Of a DNA stretch of 64,000 nucleotides, positions 45,952 to 57,562 are shown piece after piece (the stretch's first letter is position 1; each line of letters opens with the position of its first letter). The DNA is from Taenia hydatigena (taxonomy: Eukaryota; Platyhelminthes; Cestoda; Cyclophyllidea; Taeniidae). The notes beneath the pieces are model-generated. The model was not told the DNA's origin. It did not search any database and was given only the letters and a program-made list of their open reading frames with translations. Position numbers and translations under genes: made by a program. The stretch spans positions 16,184,493 through 16,248,492 of the forward strand of contig JADWOT020000008.1 in assembly GCA_036345935.2 (NCBI GenBank), written 5' to 3'.

Positions 45952-47501
45952 AGGTACATTTCGGTGGTCAGTGCTGGCTGATCAATCTGTGCCGAAACCG
46001 TTGGGAGTCTGTAAAGTGTGGCGCAATGCTGTGCGTTTCTACATTCTTAAGGCCTTGATGTAGGCAGGGAGTACATTTGTTAGTATGGATTGAGGCCTGG
46101 AGGTAACAGTGGTTCATGATCGTATTTGTACTTCCAACTGGATTTCATTTTGGTTCCATTGCTTCTTTACTTCACTGAGACATGTCTCTTCTCTCCTGTG
46201 AGATTTGATCTTTTGCATCGGCGCAATTGTGTGGCAACTAGATAAAAATGACACTGGAGTGGGTGACTTCCGTGGATTGATTGTGTAGATCATAATGACA
46301 AAGGTCAGGTGTTGCTGAGCCCCCTTTACATACACCTATCGCTCTAACTTGCCATTATTTGTTGCTTTGAAGTAAAACGTTTCGACTTTAAATATGCGTT
46401 GTGCTACAGGATCCTAAGCATCAAGGTGGTATCAACTTTAGGGGACCTGGATGTGGTAATGGAATCAGGCGCCTTGTTCATCTTTATATGGTGGACATAA
46501 TATAGAATGATTGTTGCCAGGTTTATTAAATAGCACCGCTTAGGATGCAAGCAACTTGGATTAGAAGTAGGGATACTCGAGGTTCGGATTTCGTCTGCGT
46601 AAAGCGGTGCACTGAATCAAAACTAATGCGCAATGGATTAACAATTCGAATCCTACATAAGGGTTGCACATGCTGAACAATTAATGAATTGTACAAACAT
46701 GAGTAAGAACCGATTCCAATACCTAAAACCACTAGGAAGCCTTGGCGGTACAATCCATTCATATTGGAGGTCCGGCCCCACTACTTCACTTTCAGCTTCT
46801 GTTGGTGTGAGAGAGGCTGGTTGCATAGCAATATACGCTCTAATGCTGAAAATTGCTCAGATAGCGGGTGGTAATAGTTGTTTGACGTCTCGGAAAATTG
46901 TCAAGCTTGAGTTTAGTCTCCGGTTGCATGAAGCTTGTGAATTGGGTAATTATCCTTAAAATGAAGCAGCTCATCTGCAACGATGGTGTCCACGTATTGC
47001 CAATTTTTAGCTATTGTAGGCCGCGGTTCTATATCATTTGATTAGTAGGTCTGAGGAAGGACTACGTAGAAGCCTACCTCCTCTCCCCTAAAAAACTCTA
47101 CTACCATTACTTTTTTGCATAAACGGATTGCTTGTCTCTTTATGCCTGCGATTAAAAGAGGCGAAGAAAGCAGAACTGCTGATCGCTTGTAGTGAACCAT
47201 ACAGTTCCCAATTTGCGTGCAAGCACTTTTTCAACGCAGCAGCTGATGTTGTCATTTCCATTTGCTATTAAATGAGATCAAATTTCGGCTTTTACAACTA
47301 AGACGTGTAATGTTGCTGCGCAAAAATATTAGGCAAGGCTGTGGTGTTGCCAACCAGACGAAAGTATAAAGTACTAATGCCGGTCGTATAACGCATGCGC
47401 TTGCCGTTTATGTTTGCAATGCAGTAGTTATTTTGTTACATTATGCCATACTTAGCATAGATTTACGCAGTTTGCGCTGATAGAAGTCATCTCTTTTTCA
47501 G

Positions 47502-47649
47502 TGACTCGTTTGTTGAGGACCCTGTGGATGCACCAATTGGAAACAGCGTCCGAACTGGTAGCCATCACATAATCTTGGTGCAAACAACTAACCCTAACCG
47601 TTTCAGTTCTTTATCTGATAAGGAGTCTCAGCCTCATTATTTCCGTTAA
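47502..47649 (+). CDS. Terminal exon, DSFVEDPVDAPIGNSVRT
   Basis: After the acceptor gaagtcatctctttttcag the phase-2 frame reads DSFVEDPVDAPIGNSVRTGS, HHIILVQTTNPNRFSSLSDK and ESQPHYFR to a TAA at 47647-47649. The frame has no ATG, so it is invisible to a simple ORF search. It fits the phase-2 end of the exon at 45905. The acidic, serine-containing tail looks like the C-terminus of an intracellular protein; no family is recognised. Confidence 0.55.
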
Positions 47650-48289
47650 AATACTTTTATTAAGTTCGACGTTAAGACTAATTTTAGGCCGGTCGTTGTT
47701 AATAGGCTACTTATTGATTATCTTGTGTTTGGTGCATCCACCAGGCATCTCCTTAGCTTGGTGATTCGAATTGCAGCATATCTGCAGTAGAACGGTGGAA
47801 AGCGAGTCTTTTTGGTCTCTAAGTGATCTACCTCTACGCAGGTAATGAAAGGATTTCAGCTCAACTCCAGCTATCTCTTTAGGTGTCATATTAGCTTCAA
47901 CATAGAATTTGGGTGGCGACGTGCTCCAAAATAGCGACTTTAGGGAAATAGTGCCTGACTCTCTCATCATGTGGTCGACTGCTCAGTTCCACCAATGATC
48001 ATGCAAGCATGACAATCCTTTGCCCACCGATTAACCACAGATGCATATTTTTGTCGCCTTGCTTCTTCAGATACCACAAAACATTTGCGCAAATGTACCA
48101 TTACTCTAATTGAAATGTGTTCTGAGACCCTCTATACTACATGATTCAATTTGTATCCATTCGATGACGCATGCACCATCGGTGAGGTATAAGCAGCGCT
48201 CTTTGAAGGTTCTCTTTTAAAGTTTATGAGTGTGGTGGTGTTTTTGGTTTACTCGTTAACATGCCATTTTTGAGGCTGCCTCCCATCAG

Positions 48290-48400
48290 GTATATTCAAT
48301 GCAAAGTCTGTTCTTTACGGCCTTTTAAATTTATTTTAATATTGGTCACTCGACCATCAGAAACTCGACTACTGCAACATCACGCAAAATTTAGGCATTC
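48290..48400 (+). pseudogene. Possible C2H2-like relic
   Basis: After a splice-like gaggctgcctcccatcag a frame reads YIQCKVCSLRPF, then about 20 residues without zinc ligands, then LLQHHAKFRH. A C-x2-C pair and an H-x5-H pair are present but too far apart for one finger. The downstream DNA (48400-48500 and 48561-49180) is related to the DNA following copy C at 32.1-33.4 kb. It is therefore plausibly the remains of another copy. Confidence 0.3.
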
Positions 48401-48560
48401 CAGGGGGTCTGCTTTGTGCAGAAGAAAATGTAAAAAAATGTAACAGTCACGACTCTTGCTGATGGTGAAGTCTCGGTGTCTAAAGAGATCTGCAACACTG
48501 GAAAACTGTGCTAGCTCACCTGCAGGCCCATCCATCGTTCACTTCCTTTTAATCAGTTCA

Positions 48561-49180
48561 TATCTTTATCCCTTTTATTTTTAATCATTCACCTATTCGA
48601 TTCTGCTCTAAATCGACCACTTCGTCCACCGATCGCTGCATTGCTTTTTGGAGACTGCTGTTCTTCCGCTTTATGGGGTTCCTCTAGATCCGTTTCAAAC
48701 CACATTAGCTTTTTCAGCTCTTCGATGGAGAGCGATTCTATTTTAAATAAGTTGAACTATGCTGAGTCATTGGCGCACTAAAATTGTCATTTACAAGTAA
48801 GACTCAAGCAGGCTAATTTGAGCTTAACTTTGTAGACTTGAAATTGGTCAGTCCTTATTGCCTTATAACCCAGAAGCATTTCTACCGCCACCTGAAAGAA
48901 CCAAATATATTTATGCGATCCCACCTTCGAACATTACGGAACGACATTGACACAAAAACTGTTATGTCTGCTAAATGAAACATTAATAAAGTCGTGTATC
49001 GATAAGGTTTCGTGATTTATTGATACTAATTTATTCATCCTAACTGATGGAATACTGACATTGGCTTTTCAAATTGTAGCATTTACCTTATATTTTGGTC
49101 GCAGCACTATTCATGCGTATCTGCTGATAATCGAAGCCATCTGTGCGGATAATAGCATTCCATATTTTGTTCGCCACACA
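48561..49180. repeat. Diverged duplicated block, partner of 32.74-33.37 kb
   Basis: This is the second copy of the block described at 32741, in direct orientation. Shared sequence extends upstream at lower identity to about 48440, where gtcacgactct matches 32140. No intact coding sequence is seen in it. Confidence 0.6.
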
Positions 49181-49445
49181 TTTTTAATCACGAATAATGT
49201 AGCACACGTAATATGACGCCTCCGGAACCCCGCATGCTACGAAGGTAACACAATCAAACATGAGGGCATTGTCATCGGTCGATATCGGAGTCATGGGAGA
49301 CCTTGACTTTGACTTTGACGTACAGAAGGGCACAAAGGCTCACCTGGATTCTTCTTGAAGCCGAATCTGCAGATTTTAGGTTAGTCTTTTCACTCTAAAC
49401 CTTCACACTAAAGTCCTCTTTAAATTTCTCAACTTCTCTGCTTAC

Positions 49446-49559
49446 CTCTTCATACATCCCTGCTTCTTGCAACTCACGCGCTACTCCTCGTCCGTCCGCA
49501 TGCAAAAGCGTCCGGATCCCTAACGGGTACGACTGCACAATGTAGGGCACCACGTGCAA
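49446..49559 (-). CDS. Minus-strand exon, LHVVPYIVQSYPLGIRTLLH
   Basis: On the minus strand acceptor ggtcaccaagcctgcag and donor GAAGAG|gtaagc enclose 38 codons, phase 0 to 0: LHVVPYIVQSYPLGIRTLLH, ADGRGVARELQEAGMYEE. GC content is much higher than the surroundings and the residue pattern is that of a conserved helical enzyme or scaffold segment. If the donor is not used, the frame runs on through VSREVEKFKEDFSVKV to a stop at 49395. I cannot name the family. Confidence 0.65.
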
Positions 49560-49869
49560 CTGCAGGCTTGGTGACCAGGTGACTAACCGACTAATTCTCA
49601 GGCTGCTAAGGATGTTACGGTCACCAGGTTTGTACACTTACGCGCATTTAATATGTTTTTTGACTGTTACTCCTGAGCGGTAATCTGTGGACCCAGAGAA
49701 AATGACGACTTCTCAAGGGCCAAAGAGGAGGGACAGAACAGGAATGCAGATCTACATAAAGTTGAGAGGCGATAATTAGAGCAGAATTCACACAATAATT
49801 GCATAAGACAAACGTAGGAAAGAATTCAATGCTAGTAGGTGATAGCGTCATTCAGATCAGGCAACGATT

Positions 49870-52140
49870 CAATCAAGACACACACTTTGGTTGAATTTAA
49901 GGTCTAAAGTGTCAGCAGCCCAGAATTTTCCTGAGTTTGCCTTTTGCAAAGCACAAAATCTACTTAGTTACAATTTTGGGTTATTACAATTAGAATACAC
50001 TTCTACCAGCTGCAGCCTATTTAATCGCTGATGCCTCTGTAGATGTTAGATTAATGAATTGTATGCAATGCTCTATTTTTGTCCTATACAGCTATAATTA
50101 TCTAGCATTAGAACTTTAGTGCACCGGTCAGGCATCTATCTTCCAATGATTAGTCCCAGTGAAATCGGCCGGAATAAATGGGGCGTGAGAAATGCGATTC
50201 CATATTGTCTGTCCTCCATAGATTGGAGTCGCAGTGATTTGTCCTTTGCTAATTTGTAGAACAGTAGAGTCAATGATGAATATTTTTTGGGGTTTATGAA
50301 CGTAAATTAAGCTAGTGCAAATTATTAGCGCCAACTGTTGCCATTATTGCAAACAATACAACCACTAAGCCATTGTGAGGGCGATTCCTCATCAAACAGA
50401 TGCCAGCTGTGAAAGTATTGAGCAGTTATTCTGCAGCTGCTACTTTGAGAGTCGCATTTCAATTGATCAGAACTGGGGATCCGCTTGTCAAATCATTTTT
50501 ATTTGCCTTTTATTTCAACCTGTGACTCATTCAGTGGCAGGAGTTATAGCTATCACTTGGTATGCTGATTTACTTACTCATTTGATTCTTATTATCTACT
50601 TGCTGAGGATATTATTTCCTTTAGCATCCCAGACATTTGTTCTGCATAAAGACATCGCTTCGAAATCATTGCACAGTGACTCGTAGCTTTTAATTTCGTG
50701 GCCGCTATTCTGGCTCTTTTAGCCTGTAGCTGGCCTACCCGAAACTTTGGCTGCGCCGGAAAATCAAGGTTTCCTAAAAGAGGGCAACTTGGCACAGTGG
50801 CAGCAACGCTCCCTGATCTCATTGCAGCAACGTACTGATTTTCGTCTTCAGTGTGCTCCTTTTAGCGATTTTGAAGAAGGGAAATCAGATTCTTACGCAG
50901 TCTGCCGGCTAGCTGCTCTAGCCACATCCAACTGTCCTCTAATTAATCTCCAAGATTGGCTCTGCTGCCATCGTGTTTTCTTTCCCTGCACTTTATTATT
51001 CTTGAAAAAATATGTGCTACCTAAAAATGTTAGATTTTTCATTGATAGGGTACATATACATTATCAATAGGCATGCGTTTCAATTCCTGGAGCGGAATGG
51101 CGAAGAATGAAGATAACTGGCAATGGTGGGGTAGTCCATTAAGTAAGGCGCTGTCCTAATGGCGCACTAACTGCATTGACATGATAAAAAATGCATACAT
51201 CAACGACGAAAGCGGCTTCATTGTCTGCATTGTACATGGGACCGGTTGCATTTCTCCCGTTCTGAACTTTAAAATGAAGATAGGCCCACAAGGTATCTAT
51301 TTTGACCACTATTCACCAACTACTGTTTATGCCCACCATGGCAATAGCTCAATCGAAAATAATTTTTCATAATTTCTAAATGCACAGTTCTGAAACTTAG
51401 CAATACCTGGGGCACTTTAATGTGCATGTTAAATGTAGCCATGTTACATGGAATAAGGTGTTATATCCTGCCATATTTGAGCTGAAAATAGAGAACCCTA
51501 TATTCATTCTGACATGATTCTGTTTGTGGCGACTCAGTAATGATCTCTCAAATGTTGTTTTATGGCCGAGATGCCTGCACGAGCTTGAATCCGATATGTT
51601 CACCATTCGGCACAAACACTTAAAAGTGCTTTTGAGGGTGTCACTCCCGCATTTTCCGGTTGCCTTTCCTGACAGTCAGTTATTATCACTTAGCATCCGG
51701 TTCTGATCAGGATACTTGTATGCGAAATTATTTTAGAGGTGGAGGCAGAGGCGGTAAAGTCGAAATGTAATTGAGCTTATTTGCTTTAGATAAATTTATA
51801 TAAGATTCGCCTGCCTCTAAAGGGCGAAAGAATAAAAGAGTAGATTTCAGACATTTAAATATGGCGAATGACTCTGCCTAATATGGAAACCCATATTGCA
51901 GGTGTATTGGTGAATCAGCCAGTAAAATGGTTTGCAACTTATTACCGAAGGGGCATGCCCTAACCAAAGAGCACGCAATCGCGTCATTTGGTTGCGCATG
52001 TCCCAGCTTAGCTACAATAACCTATTTTTAAAAAATGAATTGTACTGGAACAAGTGAAAAAAGGCGAACCAAAAGAAACTAGTGAATAGAAAGAGCAACT
52101 CACAGGTTTTGCCTGAAGGTTAAGATTTAAGTCAAAGATG
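49870..52140. other. ORFs in conflict, no gene chosen
   Basis: At 50592-51070 overlapping plus and minus ORFs (107 and 76 codons) both look moderately protein-like, and neither has a clear acceptor-donor pair. The remaining sequence is AT-rich without exon signals. Confidence 0.35.
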
Positions 52141-52156
52141 TGCTTTTCCCGCCTAG

Positions 52157-52367
52157 GGTCTACACATCAATCGGTGTTTTACCACCCAAGATACTCACGG
52201 GATGGATAATGAGAGTCGACTCCGATTTCTCTTTATCAAACTTGAAAGTGGCAATCGACTATGCCTTAGGGCATGTGCTGTATCTGAATAAAGGCATGAA
52301 GAAAGTGTTACAAAGCACACTGAGACATTTGCGGGTGCCTTCAAATCAGACAGAAGAAGAGTTTTGA
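52157..52367 (+). CDS. Plus-strand candidate terminal exon
   Basis: After an acceptor tgtgcttttcccgcctag the phase-2 frame reads VYTSIGVLPPKILTGWIMRV, then VAIDYALGHVLYLNKGMKKV and ends RHLRVPSNQTEEEF before a TGA. A phase-0 frame (GLHINRCFTTQDTHGMDNES) is also open for 44 codons, so the frame is not secure. The phase-2 reading is longer and has a helical, protein-like pattern. Confidence 0.4.
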
Positions 52368-52863
52368 GAGGCGTGGTAGAACCAATATCCACTGCAAATA
52401 AGAACTTATCCAAAAATACAAGCCGATATCTCACCCCAAAATCCTTTAAATCTTCTTTGTAAAAAGACTATTGATTCATGCTATCAGATGCAATAAATAT
52501 GACTCGAGATAATATTCCCGTTCCAAAAACAATCGCAAGGAATAGGAAGTTAATGAAGTCTTGTTAAAAATTTGTGGGGCGCCTTATTTTTAGCTAGTTG
52601 AAGTTTCCTAACTTTCCACTAATTTAGGTAACTCATGGAAAAACGTTTTGCGTTGTCTGTGAAGGATGCCACAGCATAGAGTTCTGGATCGTATATTTGC
52701 GCAGATTGTAAAAATCTGCGATTCCAATGCTGCCAGCCTTAAGCATTTACGCGTTTAAGTTGGCTGCAATCTACCCACATTTGCATGGTCTTCCGGTGAG
52801 ATCGCAAATAGCATTTAACGTCATTGAAGGCGCTGCATTAGAAATTTGACAGCCTCTCCTACT

Positions 52864-53051
52864 CTAGGATTTGCTCAGATTTTTTCCTTTTGGAGTAGGA
52901 GTCGAGGAGACCTTTATTATTTTTACATGGCGTAGGAACCATGCGCTTTTTAATGTTCCGAGTCGCGTGTTAATAGGTGACTGCTCGTACATTGTTGGAT
53001 GCACTCCATGGTTGCTAGCTGTGTAGATTGGTGCTAGTAACACGATAGGAA
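52864..53051 (-). CDS. Minus-strand three-exon 3' end, terminal exon
   Basis: On the minus strand, after acceptor gaacttttatcctcctgcag, the phase-1 frame reads VPIVLLAPIYTASNHGVHPT (first residue from the junction), MYEQSPINTRLGTLKSAWFL and RHVKIIKVSSTPTPKGKNLS before a stop. It joins the preceding exon in phase across a 78-base intron. The end is basic and serine/threonine-rich. No family was recognised. Confidence 0.6.
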
Positions 53052-53129
53052 CTGCAGGAGGATAAAAGTTCAAAGATGGTGTTAGGGGCAGAGCACCCGC
53101 ATAAAGAAGGGGTTCGGTTGTAATTTTAC

Positions 53130-53267
53130 CGCCATCATCATCATCATCATTCCTGTCACTAGCAACACTGTTCCTCCTTTTGACTGATTTGCTAGACGTT
53201 GTGGTGGCAACTTGGGAACCGCTCTTGATGTTGATAAAAAATGAGTATCCTCTTTCGTCGCTAGCCA
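53130..53267 (-). CDS. Minus-strand three-exon 3' end, middle exon
   Basis: On the minus strand the acceptor is gggtcaggcttttcag and the donor GATGGCG|gtaaaa. The phase-1 to phase-1 frame reads ASDERGYSFFINIKSGSQVA, TTTSSKSVKRRNSVASDRND and then a short aspartate run encoded by a (GAT)n microsatellite. The RRNS site would suit a basophilic kinase. A phase-0 frame over the same bases gives a methionine run instead and does not fit the neighbours. Confidence 0.6.
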
Positions 53268-53693
53268 CTGAAAAGCCTGACCCAAATTGTTGGCTGGCCA
53301 TCTATTGTATTCCAAGTGTAAATTTGCAAACAAAGAAGGTGGCATAGTAGCAGTTGCGACTTATTTAGAACAGAAGTGCGATCTTCAGCTGACCAAGTTG
53401 AAAGTAGCAGTCAGTGCATCGACATAAATGCTTAGCTGAACAAAACTGCCAACCAATCAGTCACTCAAAGATGGTTGGTCATTCGGTGATGGTTGGTCTA
53501 GTCATCCTGCCTTTAACGGTTTCATCGTGTCACAACGATCTGAGCGAACAAAAGTGATGTTCAAGACACATTTGTATGCTCACACTTAGAAATTTCAGGC
53601 CATATCATGACTTAATGCAGAGTATATCTACTTTTGATCCAGTATGACTCGGTTTTGTCATAAAGGCTTGCTAGTTGTTGCGCTGAAATCCAC

Positions 53694-53895
53694 CTGAGTA
53701 GTTTTTGGGAAAACTGAAAGTATATGGCTCATCGCACTCAATGACAGAGTTGGGCATGGAGCTTGATCCGAAGGACATTTTATTTAGGTAATCAAGGTGA
53801 TTTTCGCCTCTCTCGCTTGCACTTAAGCGGACTTGTAGATTGTAGACTTGTGGAAACGCCGAGTATAGTGCATGAAACGTTGATGTGTGTGCAGA
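53694..53895 (-). CDS. Minus-strand three-exon 3' end, first supported exon
   Basis: On the minus strand the exon starts after ttggtaaatgaaccccag and ends at TACTCAG|gtggat. The frame (phase 0 to 1) reads SAHTSTFHALYSAFPQVYNL, QVRLSASERGENHLDYLNKM, SFGSSSMPNSVIECDEPYTF and SFPKNYS. It joins the 53267 exon in phase. The three exons give about 174 residues of a coherent C-terminal region. The acceptor is the weakest of the set. Confidence 0.5.
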
Positions 53896-54032
53896 CTGGG
53901 GTTCATTTACCAACAAGATGCTATGATGTCATCTGACACGTCATCCCATCCAACCCACAATTATGTAATAAGTGATACTTAGTCCCATCGGGGTGACTGC
54001 AAGATTTGCAAGGTCTGTATACACGCAAGCAG

Positions 54033-54173
54033 TTTGCTGGCATTAGGCTGCTTAGCAATTTGAATTTGGGTGTCATTGACCCACATGACATCTTAGGACC
54101 AAGTCTAAAAAAAGCAAACTCGCCTTCAATGCAGGCACAATTGAGAAAGGCTCTAATAAATTTAAAGAAAACA
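54033..54173 (+). CDS. Plus-strand exon, FAGIRLLSNLNLGVIDPHDI
   Basis: A perfect donor (AAAACA|gtaagt) and an acceptor ctgtatacacgcaagcag enclose 47 codons in phase 0 to 0: FAGIRLLSNLNLGVIDPHDI, LGPSLKKANSPSMQAQLRKA, LINLKKT. The alternation of Leu/Lys helices with the DPHDILGP loop looks like a conserved enzyme or scaffold domain. No family could be assigned. Confidence 0.6.
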
Positions 54174-54353
54174 GTAAGTTTGAAATCCTTAAAGCATGTG
54201 ATTCTCTATTTAAATAAAAGTTGTATTAAAATGAAAAACCAGGAATGCATCTTAAGCGATTTGTTTATTGCAAGATTTTGCTTTAAATATTTGGCCGCGT
54301 TCTTACTAACAGTCCCATTGAGGCGGCATTAATAGGCTCAGAATAGTAGGTGG

Positions 54354-54719
54354 CTAATTCGATCCACCGCGGACAAGGCTTGCTTGAAGAGGGTAGTGTG
54401 AGATGTTCGGTGGTCGGAATGCACAGTGCATAGTTGTCATGACAACCCTTTGTAATTTTTTCACGTCAATCACAACTCTGGGTCGAAAGTCACTGAACGG
54501 CAAGATGTGACCGTCATCATCTATATGGTAAGAAATTCTTATTATTGCTAGTGCCTTCAAAGACACACTGACAAGGGCACACATTTTATTTTTAGCGTGG
54601 TCGCTTAGGATTTTGCTTGTAATGCATAAAATTTTTTGAAAAAAATTTCTGATGCCATTGTAAAGGATTAGGAGCAGTAAGCCTTTGTCAACTTGTATTT
54701 TCAAATGAATGAGTTTCAT
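54354..54719 (-). CDS. Minus-strand ORF, candidate long exon
   Basis: A 121-codon minus-strand frame includes KMCALVSVSLKALAIIRISY, HIDDDGHILPFSDFRPRVVI, DVKKLQRVVMTTMHCAFRPP and NISHYPLQASLVRGG. The first third is AT-rich and may be intron; the later part is protein-like. No decisive splice sites were found. It could belong to the minus-strand gene at 53.9-52.9 kb. Confidence 0.35.
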   Translation of the reverse strand: MKLIHLKIQVDKGLLLLILYNGIRNFFQKILCITSKILSDHAKNKMCALVSVSLKALAIIRISYHIDDDGHILPFSDFRPRVVIDVKKLQRVVMTTMHCAFRPPNISHYPLQASLVRGGSN

Positions 54720-54749
54720 GTTAGTGTACTCACATCCTCTTTATTGTAT

Positions 54750-57270
54750 CATGCAATGAGCTAGGGAAACCGAAATGTACACACTGGTCGCTGTAATCAC
54801 TCGAAATTGTTGGAGTTCACTGCGGTATTATCTGTGCGGGCACGATTGGCCATGATCTTTACGACCCTGACTAACTTTTCCTTCATGCATCTAATAAATG
54901 CGCACTCAATGGTTAATCTTTTTTCTTACGCGTAGATGTACGACGTGGAAGTGTTTCTGCTTTAAAATCAACTCAACACTCCCACCAAATAACAGGAAGA
55001 CCCAATGAAGTTGAGGTAAACACCATGTGAAACCGCAATGTCATGACATTTCTTGAATTACTATACATTTTATACGCCCATCAAATTTTGATAATATTTA
55101 GGAAGTAAGCATTGATTTGTTGAATTGATCGGGACGGCCAAGTGTTGCATTGCCGATAATCACAATGGGTATTGTCAACAGAAAAACCCTAATGTTGGAA
55201 GCTCGACGTAGTAATAGTTTTCCGCTTTCGTCTAACTCACCCTATGTACACGTCAGGTGAGGTAAGCCATGAGTAAGAAGGCAGAGAAGGCAAAGCTTAT
55301 ATTTTTACAAATGACAGAGAAAAAATTGTTATTATGCACACAACAAACCGAAAGCATTTTTAGTGGTTTGCAGTAAAGGTTGAAGCCTAGTATTGGTGAA
55401 ATCGGATACTAAGCGCCAGCCTCCTTCGCCGCCTCCTTTAGCGAGCCATGCAGGTACAATCGTTTCAAATGGTATTCGAGGCGGTGGCATCGGCAGCAGC
55501 ATGGACCGCAGCGATAGAAATGGATGCAGCTGTATCAGGACCGATGCTACCAAATCGGAAATACTTTGATAAGTACAATAATGTTTGCTCAGATTGTCCT
55601 TTTTTTAGGAAAAAGGAGTAAAAAACCTTTATTATTCCCATAGGGGTCTAGATAACGTTCGAACGTGCCCTATTGTCCTCTCCTCTCAGCATTGTATGAT
55701 CGGTCATGGTCAGTGACGACAGCAAATTTAAATTGAATCGTGTTGAGGGCAGAGATTTTGATTGACTTCACCGTGACCACAGCACATCGGTTCAATCCTT
55801 ACCGTACTGTCCGATGATGCTGCTCAGTAACATTCAACCCATAATCCTCTGCTCGGAGTGACATGCCGCAGCGAAAATGGCATTGGCACTAGTGCCTTTT
55901 TACTGCTAAAGTAATAATGTTACTGAAGCAGCCTTCACGCGACTTCAATTAATGTCATGCAGAACAAATTACTGCCTCTTGGTGTCGGTTTCAAACAAAA
56001 CCCACTATCACTGCTTTACGAGTTCAACAAGCATAATTGCCGTCGAAACCGAAGGTCAATATAGTGGGAGATATATTGGGACTGGGGCAGACTATTTTTA
56101 ATTTAGTCACTAATGCTGCGACCCAACAAATGTCGGTCCACTAAAGAGCCTTGCCTATAGAGCGCGCAATGTCGTTTTGAGGGGTTGCGCATTTTATGTC
56201 ACCTGTAAAGAGGTCTGACACTTGGGGTCTGTGAGTAACGGTAAATGTTCTGGAAAAAAGTGAAGTCCGTGTAATTAATGCAGGCAGAAATGGCGAATTC
56301 GATCGGCGCCACAAATTGAGATGTTCTTTAAGAAGAATCGCATAGTACTTAAGGGTATACGCATTCAGGCAGTTTTGTGCAGGGAAAATTGGAAGAGAGG
56401 AGAAAAGCCCTATCAAACACCCTCAAGAGCAAAGATTCGCTATTTAAAAAATCCAGGACAAAGCCAATGACTAGAGTATGTTCAGATGCGCTACATCACT
56501 TATTTAACAGATCTTCTAGTGTAATTTCAATGGGGCCAGAAGTCAATGTGTCAGAGACTACGTGCGAAAACTTTGGTTTAAGCAAATGAGGCCATGATCC
56601 CATGGGGTCATCCGTGTATGAGCCAGTGCTCACAACATAGCGTAGGTTTGAATGTGTTTGCGGTTATCTGGGCCAATATACACCACTCTGCCTCATGAGC
56701 ACCCCATTGACCAGCCATGTCTGATCAGTTGATAAGCTAAAGCATAACTAATGGCTACCGTTAGCGGGATTGCAGTTAAAGTGTAAGTGCATCCATTTCG
56801 CAGCTGTCTCGACCACTGGATCTTTCGCTATTCTGAATCGTGTACTATTTGGAGTGACCTCATTCGCCATTGGTACTGTTGTGCAAACTACCACATGTTC
56901 CGAAATTTGGGACAAACCAACAGCCGTTTTTCTGCGTTTGGACAGGAGAATGCACATAGAACCAATGCTTTTTAGCCAAGGTGGGATCATTTCATTTCTT
57001 TCCACGAAGGCAAGAATTATTCAAACTTCGGCATCTTTGTCGCACAAACCTTTTTAAGCACGTCTCAATAATGGTAGGTTCCAGCAACTCTTCTTTGATT
57101 TTCGTAATTTTTGCCCTTTATCTCGCCTTAATTACCCACTTAGCCATTATTTTTCGCACCATATTTTATTTACCCCACTTCCACGTTGTCAGTGACGCCA
57201 CACTTCCCAAGCATTACAGGCACAAAGTAATTCACAAAATAATATTGCTATTTACCACCTAAACTGGCGT
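54750..57270. other. Weak readings only
   Basis: ORFs at 56141-56416 (-), 56377-56589 (+) and 56748-57057 (both strands) give plausible peptides (for example RFRIAKDPVVETAAKWMHLH on minus) but conflict with each other and lack clean splice sites. Confidence 0.3.
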
Positions 57271-57277
57271 TATAAAT

Positions 57278-57562
57278 TTGCAAGCAGCTTCTTACTTTGG
57301 ATATGGTAAATCTTGTCCTGAGTATTCCATGTTGGAAGTGGATCCATTCAACACTGCGTTTCTCCACTGCCTCGTTTCAGCACATCAGCCAATGGACTTG
57401 GCTAGGCAAGCGTCTATGCCAGCTGCTCTTTCCAAAACCACCTCCTGCTTTTCTAAGAATGTTTTGCAGCCACTCGTTATTAGAACAATCAAACGGACAC
57501 TTTTCGACTATGTTTATTGTCACCTATGCAAGACAAAGCCCACAAATCAGCGCAATTTGTAA
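57278..57562 (+). CDS. Plus-strand ORF, upstream half of a possible gene
   Basis: The frame reads YSMLEVDPFNTAFLHCLVSA, HQPMDLARQASMPAALSKTT, SCFSKNVLQPLVIRTIKRTL and FDYVYCHLCKTKPTNQRNL. It ends at a stop just where a different frame continues with protein-like sequence (57560-57971). The pair may be one gene with a short intron (possible donor AATTT|gtaata) or a frameshifted relic. Confidence 0.35.
   Translation: MQAASYFGYGKSCPEYSMLEVDPFNTAFLHCLVSAHQPMDLARQASMPAALSKTTSCFSKNVLQPLVIRTIKRTLFDYVYCHLCKTKPTNQRNL

Noticed and set aside
46560..46660. A tRNA-like word (gcgcaatggattaac)
   Set aside because: No anticodon stem or T arm could be placed around it on either strand.
52864..53301. Single uninterrupted 145-codon minus ORF starting MASQQFGSGF
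   Set aside because: The frame is right over most of its length, but acceptors at 53268 and 53052 and a donor at 53129 show it is two exons of a spliced gene.
57297..57560. First half of the 224-codon ORF
   Set aside because: Tryptophan- and phenylalanine-rich sequence without conserved look; the overlapping frame 57278-57562 is more protein-like there.
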